From Candidatus Omnitrophota bacterium (GTDB lineage Bacteria > Omnitrophota > Gorgyraeia > Aquiviventales > Aquiviventaceae): a DNA stretch of 20,238 nucleotides. The notes beneath the pieces were generated by a model. It did not search any database. It was not told where the DNA came from and was given only the letters and a program-made list of their open reading frames with translations. Positions 14,280-20,238 of the stretch are shown here, piece after piece. Both the position numbers and the translations under genes were made by a program. Every line of letters begins with the position of its first letter. Position 1 is the first letter of the stretch. The DNA lies in assembly GCA_016206685.1 (NCBI GenBank), contig JACQRB010000049.1, positions 1-20,238 of the forward strand. Reading direction: 5' to 3'.

Positions 14280-15168
14280 CCTGGGGGCTGAAAGCGACGA
14301 ACTTCAAGCCCGGCACCGTCTGCAAGATGCTCTGGGCGTGGATGAGCCCGGAGAGCCGGTCGGCCGGCAAGTCCACCTGGGTCACATCCCCCGTGATGAC
14401 CGCCTTGGAATCAAAGCCCAAGCGCGTGAGGAACATCTTCATCTGCTCGCTCGTGGAGTTTTGCGCCTCGTCGAGAATGATGAAGGAATCGTTAAGCGTT
14501 CTTCCGCGCATGTACGCCAAGGGCGCGACCTCGATGATCCCGCGGTTGAGATACCGCTGGATCATGTCCGGCTCCATCATCTCATAGAGCGCGTCATAGA
14601 GCGGCCGCAGGTACGGGTTGATCTTCTCGTAGAGATCGCCCGGCAAGAATCCCAGCCGCTCCCCCGCCTCGACGGCGGGCCGTGTCAGGATGATGCGCGA
14701 GACCTCGCCCTTGGTGAGATTCTCCACCGCCACCGCCATCGCCAGGTACGTTTTTCCCGTGCCGGCCGGGCCGATGGCAAAGACCAGGTCATGCGCCCGC
14801 ATGGCCTCCACATACGCTTTCTGGCCCGGGGTGCGCGGGATGATGAAGCGCCGGCGCGAGGGCACCTCCAGGCGCTCCTGGTAAATCTGGCGCAACTGAA
14901 TCAGCCGGCTATCGGAGAGGGCCTTGAGGGCGTATTCCAGATCTTCCCGCCGGATCGGCGCGCCGGAGCGCACGACCACCAGCAGGTCATCGAACAGCCG
15001 CAGCGCCTTGGAGACCGCGGTCTCTTCCCCGCTGACCTTCAGCTCCTCGCCCCGCGCCACGATCGACACGCCCAGCCCCTGCTCGATCCGGCGCAGGTGC
15101 CGGTCGTGCTGGCCGAAGAGCGCCTGCGCCTCCTGGTCGTTGCGCAGCGTCAGGACTTTTTCGGGCAT
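14170..15168 (-). CDS. phoH: PhoH-family ATPase
   Basis: A 332-residue PhoH-like P-loop ATPase, often next to ybeY and thought to act in RNA metabolism, possibly as a helicase. An N-terminal KH-like domain (about residues 25-65, GLGVSIVARGEELKVSG) precedes the ATPase core. Walker A is GPAGTGKT at 133-140, Walker B ILDEAQN at about 231-237. Other family motifs are LTRPAVEAGERLGFLPGD, YMRGRTLNDSFI, GFDSKAVITGDVTQVDLP and GLKFVAFSPQDVVRHELVQ. The ATG at 15168 begins 5 nt after the LysM stop codon. An earlier in-frame ATG at 15324 lies inside the LysM gene and is not needed. The 3' end may overlap ybeY. Confidence 0.95.
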   Translation of the reverse strand: MPEKVLTLRNDQEAQALFGQHDRHLRRIEQGLGVSIVARGEELKVSGEETAVSKALRLFDDLLVVVRSGAPIRREDLEYALKALSDSRLIQLRQIYQERLEVPSRRRFIIPRTPGQKAYVEAMRAHDLVFAIGPAGTGKTYLAMAVAVENLTKGEVSRIILTRPAVEAGERLGFLPGDLYEKINPYLRPLYDALYEMMEPDMIQRYLNRGIIEVAPLAYMRGRTLNDSFIILDEAQNSTSEQMKMFLTRLGFDSKAVITGDVTQVDLPADRLSGLIHAQSILQTVPGLKFVAFSPQDVVRHELVQQIIKAYDEADRNNHGKAGAPSGQPAAP

Positions 15169-15173
15169 GCCGG

Positions 15174-15734
15174 CTATTTGGTATAGACCGTCGTCCCTGT
15201 CGGCTCCTGGCTCGCGGACGGCGCAGGAGCGGCTCCTCCACGCGGCACGCGCAACGTCATGCCGGCCCGCAGCCGGTCCGGGCTCTTGAGGACATCGCGG
15301 TTGGCGGCGTAGAGCTTGCGCCATTTGGTCGCGTCCCCGAACACGCTGGGATCGGCCGCGATGGACCAGAGGGTATCGCCCTGCTTCACGACGTAGGCGT
15401 CGAAGGTCTGTGGAAGGCCCTCCTCCGACGCAGGGCCGGACTCGCTGAAGTCCACTTCAGGCGGCGCGACTTCCCGCAGCCCTACGGGCGGCCTGGAAAC
15501 CTGGCCGGCCGACCCTGGCAAACCCGGCACTTCAATTTCCGTCTCGACCATCTTGCGCGTGGTCTTCCACGGCTCCGAGGCCGGTGGAGGCGTGCCGATC
15601 AGGTACCCCCGGTTGCCGCCCTCCGCCATTTGCAGGTCAACGCGCGGCTCTTCCACTATCCTCGTCGCGGTCCGGCATCCGGCGACCACCGCGACCATCA
15701 CCCCCGTGGCGACCACAGTCCCGACGTGCTTCAT
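15174..15734 (-). CDS. LysM-domain lipoprotein
   Basis: A 186-residue protein with an N-terminal hydrophobic stretch ending in a lipobox, VVAGC with Cys20, so it is probably a lipid-anchored envelope protein. After a Pro/Glu-rich linker (residues about 30-110) comes one LysM module at about 113-163: YVVKQGDTLWSIAADPSVFGD, then WRKLYAANRDVL and RLRAGMTLRVP. LysM binds peptidoglycan sugars. No catalytic domain is present, so an adaptor or structural role is likely. Its start has the best Shine-Dalgarno in the window, AAGGAGG at about 7 nt (aggagg at 15742-15747), 16 nt after the aspS stop. Placement between aspS and phoH gives no functional clue. Confidence 0.9.
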   Translation of the reverse strand: MKHVGTVVATGVMVAVVAGCRTATRIVEEPRVDLQMAEGGNRGYLIGTPPPASEPWKTTRKMVETEIEVPGLPGSAGQVSRPPVGLREVAPPEVDFSESGPASEEGLPQTFDAYVVKQGDTLWSIAADPSVFGDATKWRKLYAANRDVLKSPDRLRAGMTLRVPRGGAAPAPSASQEPTGTTVYTK

Positions 15735-15750
15735 CGCGTGTCCTCCTTGC

Positions 15751-17142
15751 TCATGACGTCGCGGCTTTCACGACAATCAGGCCGAGCTCCTTCATCTGCG
15801 CCTCCGTCACCTCGGATGGCGCGCCGGTGACCGGACAGACCGCCGTTTGCGTCTTGGGAAAAGCGATGACCTCGCGAATAGACTCCGCCTGCGTGACGAT
15901 CGCCGTCAAGCGGTCCAGCCCGAATGCAAATCCGCCGTGCGGCGGCGCCCCGTAGGCAAACGCCTGCAGCAAAAATCCGAACCGGTCCTGGATCGCCTGT
16001 TCGCTCAACCCCAGGACCTTGAAGACCGCCTGCTGCATCGGGGCCTGATGGATCCGGATGCTCCCCGAGCCCAGCTCCACGCCGTTGAACACCAAATCAT
16101 ACGCCCGCGCGCGCACCGTGCCCGGGTCGCTCGCCAGCAGGGCCGCATCGTCCGGATGCGGCGCGGTGAACGGGTGGTGCTCCGCGTCCCACCGCTTGGT
16201 CTGCGGGTTCCATTGGAACAACGGAAAATCCGTCACCCAGCAAAACGCCCAGGGCGCCTGCTCGGTGCGCAGGTTGGGCTTATCGGTCTGATAGCGCGCC
16301 GTGGCGTCCTGATGCGTCATCCGGGGAAACGGCGCCGCCAACGGCACGCCCAGGACGTCCTGAAAGACATGCTGCAGCACTTGCTCGATGACGGCGAAGA
16401 CGTCCTCCTCCGTCACGAAGGACATCTCCAGGTCCAACTGCGTGAATTCCGGCTGGCGCTCCGCGCGCAGATCCTCATCGCGGAAACAGCGCGCGATCTG
16501 GAAGTAACGCTCCAACCCCGCCACCATCAGGAGCTGCTTGAACAGCTGCGGCGACTGCGGCAGCGCGAAGAACCGGCCATGGTTGACGCGCGAGGGCACC
16601 AGGTAATCGCGCGCCCCCTCGGGGGTCGATTTGGTCAGGATCGGCGTTTCGATCTCGAGGAAGCCCTCCGCGTCCAATGTCTGGCGGATGCGGTGGATGA
16701 TGCGGTGCCGCACGAGGAGCTTCTGCCGGCTCGCCGGGCGGCGCAGGTCGAGGTAGCGCCACTGCATCCGCACGTCCTCGGAGACCTCCGCCTGGTCGTC
16801 GATCTCAAACGGCGGCGGCTTTGCCGCATTGAGGACTTCAACCGTAGCGGCGGCGACCTCGACCATCCCTGAGGGCAGCTTCGGGTTCAGGGTGCCGGCC
16901 GGGCGCTTGCGCACCGTGCCCGTGATGCGCAGCACGTATTCCACGCCCAAGTCCTTGGCCTGCTGGTGCAGCGCCGCGTCCGTCTTGGCGTTGAAGACGA
17001 CCTGCGCCAAGCCGCTGCGGTCCCGCAGGTCAATGAAGCTCAGGCCCCCGTGATCCCGCCGGCGATGCAGCCACCCGCACAGGGTCACGGACTGTCCGAC
17101 GAGATCTTCGTTGAGCTGTCCACAACCGTGCGTGCGCTGCAT
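15751..17142 (-). CDS. aspS: Aspartyl-tRNA synthetase, bacterial type lacking the GAD domain
   Basis: Class II synthetase that charges tRNA-Asp. The N-terminal OB-fold anticodon domain (GQSVTLCGWLHRRRDHGGLSFIDLRD) is followed by the bacterial-type catalytic core: RYLDLRR, FLEIETPILTKSTPEGARDYLVPSR, PQSPQLFKQLLMVAG, motif 2 FRDEDLRAERQPEFTQLDLEMSF and motif 3 GFAFGLDRL. Bacterial AspRS is usually near 590 residues; this one has 463. The gap is at residue 292: RYQTDKPNLR runs directly into WAFCWVTDFPLF, where bacterial enzymes carry the roughly 120-residue GAD insertion. The flanking core is intact, so this is a clean loss, not decay. The ATG at 17142 overlaps the hisS stop by one base (TGATG). 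A longer start at 17301 would lie inside hisS. Confidence 0.95.
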   Translation of the reverse strand: MQRTHGCGQLNEDLVGQSVTLCGWLHRRRDHGGLSFIDLRDRSGLAQVVFNAKTDAALHQQAKDLGVEYVLRITGTVRKRPAGTLNPKLPSGMVEVAAATVEVLNAAKPPPFEIDDQAEVSEDVRMQWRYLDLRRPASRQKLLVRHRIIHRIRQTLDAEGFLEIETPILTKSTPEGARDYLVPSRVNHGRFFALPQSPQLFKQLLMVAGLERYFQIARCFRDEDLRAERQPEFTQLDLEMSFVTEEDVFAVIEQVLQHVFQDVLGVPLAAPFPRMTHQDATARYQTDKPNLRTEQAPWAFCWVTDFPLFQWNPQTKRWDAEHHPFTAPHPDDAALLASDPGTVRARAYDLVFNGVELGSGSIRIHQAPMQQAVFKVLGLSEQAIQDRFGFLLQAFAYGAPPHGGFAFGLDRLTAIVTQAESIREVIAFPKTQTAVCPVTGAPSEVTEAQMKELGLIVVKAATS

Positions 17143-18497
17143 CAAGCGTGACACGCTGCCGCGGCGGTTTTCGCGCGCTGCGCCACCGTCTGCGCAAAGG
17201 CCTCCAGCGGCACGGTCTCCTGGCTGCTCTGCTCCAGATCCTTCAGCGTGATCGCGCGCTGCTTCACCTCCGCCTCGCCGAGAATCGCGACGAACTGGCA
17301 TCGGGCTTTATCCGCCTCGCGCAACTGGGCCTTGAGGCTCTTGTGATCGTAGTCCATCAGCGCGCACACTCCGTGGCTGCGCAACTGTTGCACCAGCCGG
17401 AAGCCCTCCCCCGCCAAGGCCGGTTGCGCGATCGCCAGATACACCCCGCGTCGTGACCGTTGCTCATCGGAAGGCGCGCGCCCGTGCTCTTGCGCTCTCA
17501 GGAGCCGCTCGATCCCGGCGGCAAATCCGACCGCCCCCATCGAGGGGCCGCCGAGCTCCTCGACGAGCTGGTCATACCGCCCGCCGGCCGCGACCGCATC
17601 CTGCGCGCCCAAACCTTGGGCCCGGACCTCAAACACCGTGCGCGTGTAGTAGTCTAACCCTCGCGCAAAGACGGCGGTGTCATCGAAGCCGACGCCGGCG
17701 GCGCCAAGCGCCTGGCGCACTTGCTCGAAATGCGCCTGGCAGTCCGCGCATAAGACAAACGGCGAGCCCCGTCCCACTTCTTCATGGCCACCGCTTCCGC
17801 GGATCCCGTGGCTTCCAGTGGGACGGGGCGAGCCCGATGTTTTCCACGCCAGCGCATGACAGGCGGGGTTTTTACAGTCCAGCACGCGGAAGACGTTTTT
17901 GTCAAAGCGGCCCTGGCAGTCTTTGCACAACTCTTGGAGAGAGGGGCGCAGGCGCTCGCGCAACTGCTCGGCGGAACGGGCTTGGTCCGCGCGGCAGCCC
18001 ATGCTGGAGAGCAGGACGGTCAGGTCAGCGAGTCCGCAGGCGCGGAGGATCTCGACGCAGAGGGTGACGACCTCCGCATCCACCCACGGACTGGCCGAGC
18101 CGATGGCTTCCACGCCGAACTGATGGAACTGCCGGAACCGGCCGGCCTGCGGCCGCTCGGCGCGGAACATCGGACCCAGGTAGAACAGCTTCGAAAATCC
18201 CTCGGTTTTGTGGAGGTGGCCTTCCAGATACGCCCGCACGACGGAGGCGGTGCCTTCCGGGCGCAGGACGATCTCATGCCCGCCGCGGTCCTCGAAGCGG
18301 AACATCTCCTTCTGGACGATGTCGGTGGTCTCCCCGACGGAACGCAAAAACAGCGTCGCGTCTTCGATGAGGGGGGTGCGCAGCTCCTGGTACCCGTAGC
18401 AACGGCTCACGCGCCTGGCGGTGTGCTCGACCGCCGACCAGCGCGTGATCGCTTCAGGCAGGACGTCGCTTGTGCCGCGAAGGGCTTGGAGTGCCAT
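17142..18497 (-). CDS. hisS: Histidyl-tRNA synthetase with an in-frame palindromic insertion
   Basis: Class II synthetase that charges tRNA-His. The 451-residue protein has LRGTSDVLP at the start, LRPEGTASVVRAYLE (motif 1 region), motif 2 FRAERPQAGRFRQFHQFGVE, the histidine-binding GLDYYTRTVFEV, AAGGRYDQLVEELGG, motif 3 GFAAGIERL and a C-terminal anticodon domain. The insertion domain carries the pattern LDCKNPACHAL followed by LCADCQAHFEQV. Between these lies a Gly/Ser/Arg-rich stretch (about residues 222-245) that relatives lack and that is encoded by the palindromic element at 17761-17835. Upstream is an extended -10 box 11 nt before the ATG, and no Shine-Dalgarno; it probably heads the long synthetase operon. 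Confidence 0.96.
   Translation of the reverse strand: MALQALRGTSDVLPEAITRWSAVEHTARRVSRCYGYQELRTPLIEDATLFLRSVGETTDIVQKEMFRFEDRGGHEIVLRPEGTASVVRAYLEGHLHKTEGFSKLFYLGPMFRAERPQAGRFRQFHQFGVEAIGSASPWVDAEVVTLCVEILRACGLADLTVLLSSMGCRADQARSAEQLRERLRPSLQELCKDCQGRFDKNVFRVLDCKNPACHALAWKTSGSPRPTGSHGIRGSGGHEEVGRGSPFVLCADCQAHFEQVRQALGAAGVGFDDTAVFARGLDYYTRTVFEVRAQGLGAQDAVAAGGRYDQLVEELGGPSMGAVGFAAGIERLLRAQEHGRAPSDEQRSRRGVYLAIAQPALAGEGFRLVQQLRSHGVCALMDYDHKSLKAQLREADKARCQFVAILGEAEVKQRAITLKDLEQSSQETVPLEAFAQTVAQRAKTAAAACHA
17761..17835. repeat. Palindromic element inserted in frame in hisS
   Basis: A perfect 12-bp inverted repeat (gccccgtcccac at 17766-17777, complement at 17818-17829) encloses smaller ones: gccac/gtggc (17787-17791, 17808-17812) and ccgc/gcgg (17791-17794, 17799-17802). 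The 9-bp direct repeat ggcgagccc lies at both edges (17761-17769 and 17827-17835), with starts 66 nt apart, which is 22 codons. Removing one unit leaves a HisRS insertion-domain loop of ordinary length. It resembles a short target-site duplication around a coding palindrome. Confidence 0.85.
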
Positions 18498-18508
18498 GCA
18501 AACGTCTT

Positions 18509-18517
18509 ATTGTATCA
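18509..18517 (-). promoter_or_regulatory. Extended -10 promoter element of hisS
   Basis: The minus strand reads TGATACAAT, an extended -10 (TGn followed by TACAAT), 11 nt before the hisS ATG. No good -35 is visible, as is common with extended -10 promoters. The predicted leader is only about 5 nt. Confidence 0.5.
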
Positions 18518-18546
18518 CACCGGAAACGCCGGGCGGGATATGGCAG

Positions 18547-18825
18547 TTACTTAATGTGCAGGCGCATCAGCAGGCCGGGCTTGAAGGCGACGACCCGCTT
18601 GGATGGAACGGGCACTTCCTGGCCGGTCTTCGGATTGCGCCCACGACGGGGAGCCCGCTGCCGGACTTTGAAGACCCCGAAGTTGCGCAACTCGATGGTC
18701 TTGCCCGCTTTGAGGCTCTCGATGACATACAGCAGGGTCTGCTGGACCACCCGCTTGACCTCCACCTGGGTGATGCCGGTTTGCTGGGAGACCGCAATCA
18801 CTAACTCTCTCTTAGTCAATGGCAT
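18547..18825 (-). CDS. HU/IHF-family DNA-binding protein
   Basis: A 92-residue nucleoid protein that binds and bends DNA as a dimer. It has the helical dimerisation part (LTKRELVIAVSQQTGITQVEVKRVVQQ) and the beta arm with ELRNFGVFKVRQRAPRRGRNPKTGQEV, followed by the conserved PSKRVVAFKPG end. The length matches HU (90-95). Whether it is HU or an IHF subunit cannot be told from one copy. It has its own consensus promoter immediately after the dnaE stop, and the ATG lies about 9 nt after the -10 box without a Shine-Dalgarno. Confidence 0.93.
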   Translation of the reverse strand: MPLTKRELVIAVSQQTGITQVEVKRVVQQTLLYVIESLKAGKTIELRNFGVFKVRQRAPRRGRNPKTGQEVPVPSKRVVAFKPGLLMRLHIK

Positions 18826-18834
18826 AGCGCCATC

Positions 18835-18862
18835 ACTATATCATGGCCGGTCAGCTTGTCAA
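18835..18862 (-). promoter_or_regulatory. Consensus sigma-70 promoter of the HU gene
   Basis: A perfect -35 TTGACA (18857-18862) and a -10 TATAGT (18835-18840) are separated by 16 nt on the minus strand. The expected start is near 18828, only about 3 nt before the ATG at 18825. Confidence 0.75.
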
Positions 18863-18867
18863 GCGAG

Positions 18868-20238
18868 TCAATTCGGGCCGGCGCCAACCGGAACCTGGGA
18901 GGCCTGCTGCCGGCGGATGATGACCCCCTCATGGCCCAGGAGCCGCTCCAGCTCCTCCAGCAGCTCGGGGCGCGGCTCGATCCGAAAGCCCTCGGCCAGT
19001 TTCAGGTGCATGGGCTGCTCCTGCGGAAGCGCCAAGGTCAGATAGATCGGTAGCGACCCCGGAAAGCGCGTGAGCAATCCTTTAAGCTGCTCCAGCAGCT
19101 CCCGTTCTACCCCAGGGGTGCGCAGCACCAGCTCGATCGCCTTGGCCAGGCGGCTGGTCCCTTGCTCCAGCGGGACGATTTGCTGGGCGATCAAGCGCGG
19201 CTGGTCGTTGCGCACGGCCACCCGGCCTTCGACAAACACCACGGCATTCAGCTTCAGTTGAGGGGCGAGCTGCGCGAAGACCCCTGGAAACACCAACACT
19301 TCCGTCTCACCTTCCAGGTCCTCCAGCATGCAGACCGCCATCTGCTCATTGGTCCTCTTCGTCGTGGTCAGCTTGATCTTCGAGAACATCCCGCCCACCG
19401 TCACGGTCGCCTCCTCGGGCAGCTGCAGCAACTGACGCGACGTCGCGGTGGCCAGTGAGCGCAGCGTCTTCTCAAAACGCGCCAGCGGATGCCCGGACAC
19501 GTAAAAGCCCAGCAGCGCCTTTTCAAACGCCAGCTTCTGGCTTTCCGGCCATTCCCGCATTCGCGCCCCGGCGTGCGCCCCCCCTGCGGTCGGGGCCGGC
19601 TGAGTGGCGCTCATCGTTTCAAAGAACGTCAGTTGTCCCCGGTGCTTGTCGCGTTGCCTGACCGTGGCTTCCTCAAGCGCCTGATCGATGCCGGCCAGCA
19701 GCGACGCGCGCGAGAGGCCCATGCTGTCGCACGCCCCGGCCTTCACCAGGCTCTCCAGCACCTTGCGGTTGGCCAAGCGCAGATCCAAATCCTCGCAGAG
19801 CTCGTCCACCGTCGCAAAGCGCCCGCGCGCCTGGCGCGCCTGCGCGATCGACTCGATGGCCGCCATCCCGACGTTCTTGATGATCCCCAAACCGCAGCGC
19901 AAGGTGCGCTCATCCCCGACCGTAAAGGTCGCGAGGCTCTCGTTGACATCCGGCGGCAGGACGGTGATGCCCATGCGCTTGGCTTCTTCCAGGTACATCA
20001 CGAGCTTATCGGTGTCGCCCATTTCACTGGTCAGCAGCGCGGCCATGAACTCGACGGGATAATGGGCTTTCAGGTACGCCGTCCGATACGAAATAACAGC
20101 ATACGCCGCTGAATGTGATTTATTAAAACCATATTTTGCGAATTGTTCCATCAAATCGAAGATGCGGTTGGCGGCGCGCTCCGAGATGCCGTTGGTCCGG
20201 CAGCCCTCCACAAACGCCTTGCGCTGGCTCTCCATCAC
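18868..20238 (-). CDS. dnaE: DNA polymerase III alpha subunit, C-terminal part (cut by window edge)
   Basis: Replicative polymerase subunit; 456 C-terminal residues are present and the gene continues beyond the window. Visible parts are the end of the polymerase core with the highly conserved FAKYGFNKSHSAAYAVISY (about 33-51) and LKAHYPVEFMAALLTSEMG, then a helix-hairpin-helix region (about 112-180, GLGIIKNVGMAAIESI and LANRKVLESLVKAGACD). An OB-fold follows at about 280-355 (VTVGGMFSKIKL, EVLVFPGVFAQL), with a short C-terminal domain. QLTFFE before the linker is a family hallmark. The absence of PolC-type features and the order of domains fit DnaE1. Odd: the 60 nt at 20101-20160 that encode part of the most conserved motif are only 33% GC. 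The stop codon abuts the HU promoter. Confidence 0.95.
   Translation of the reverse strand: MMESQRKAFVEGCRTNGISERAANRIFDLMEQFAKYGFNKSHSAAYAVISYRTAYLKAHYPVEFMAALLTSEMGDTDKLVMYLEEAKRMGITVLPPDVNESLATFTVGDERTLRCGLGIIKNVGMAAIESIAQARQARGRFATVDELCEDLDLRLANRKVLESLVKAGACDSMGLSRASLLAGIDQALEEATVRQRDKHRGQLTFFETMSATQPAPTAGGAHAGARMREWPESQKLAFEKALLGFYVSGHPLARFEKTLRSLATATSRQLLQLPEEATVTVGGMFSKIKLTTTKRTNEQMAVCMLEDLEGETEVLVFPGVFAQLAPQLKLNAVVFVEGRVAVRNDQPRLIAQQIVPLEQGTSRLAKAIELVLRTPGVERELLEQLKGLLTRFPGSLPIYLTLALPQEQPMHLKLAEGFRIEPRPELLEELERLLGHEGVIIRRQQASQVPVGAGPN

Noticed and set aside
15169..15324. Longer N-terminus for PhoH
   Set aside because: The extra residues come from the LysM gene in another frame and have no similarity to PhoH proteins.
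17143..17301. Longer N-terminus for AspRS
   Set aside because: It lies in another frame of the hisS 3' end; the TGATG overlap at 17142 and the OB-fold start argue for the shorter protein.
1..20238. CRISPR arrays, insertion sequences, phage genes or a defence system
   Set aside because: I found no regularly spaced repeats, transposase-like proteins or phage genes; the only mobile sequences are the intein, the small palindromes and the tRNA-end repeat.

Overview
This is a 20.2 kb window of high-GC bacterial chromosome (about 60-65% GC by eye, not counted in full). Every gene I can support lies on the minus strand, so transcription runs from right to left. It is core housekeeping DNA: DNA replication, aminoacyl-tRNA synthesis, ribosome quality control, central carbon metabolism and a sigma factor. 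The bacterial alpha2beta2 GlyRS, the PPDK, the fused aldolase/dehydrogenase and the repeat types remind me of uncultivated PVC-type or Omnitrophota-like genomes. That is a guess; nothing here fixes the phylum.

Layout in the direction of transcription: dnaE C-terminus (window edge, 20238-18868); an HU-family gene with its own consensus promoter; then a very tight run hisS, aspS, LysM lipoprotein, phoH, ybeY, recO, glyQ, glyS, ppdK, a sigma-70 factor and tRNA-Arg(CCU). Neighbours in this run overlap or are at most about 40 nt apart. After a 180-nt non-coding, hairpin-rich stretch carrying a copy of the tRNA 3' end comes a second run: aldolase/short-chain dehydrogenase fusion, hibernation factor, HEAT-repeat protein and tilS. 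Last is ftsH (N-terminal part, window edge), with its own promoter.

The common theme is translation and its upkeep: three aminoacyl-tRNA synthetases, tRNA-Arg, tRNA-Ile lysidine modification, the rRNA endonuclease YbeY, the PhoH ATPase, a ribosome hibernation factor and the FtsH protease, together with recO, HU and dnaE. PPDK and the sigma factor sit at the end of the synthetase run.

The unusual content lies inside these ordinary genes. (1) A 415-residue LAGLIDADG intein splits PPDK exactly at its phosphohistidine motif. (2) Palindromic elements are inserted in frame in tilS and hisS, each bounded by short direct repeats and each a multiple of three long. (3) AspRS is of the bacterial type but seems to lack the roughly 120-residue GAD insertion domain. 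(4) A 19-bp copy of the tRNA-Arg 3' end lies 155 bp downstream of the original. (5) Tandem micro-repeats form the coding ends of both glyQ and glyS. (6) Three genes at transcription-unit heads have a -10-like box 5-11 nt before an ATG without Shine-Dalgarno, which suggests leaderless or near-leaderless mRNAs. (7) AT-rich patches occur in glyS and dnaE.
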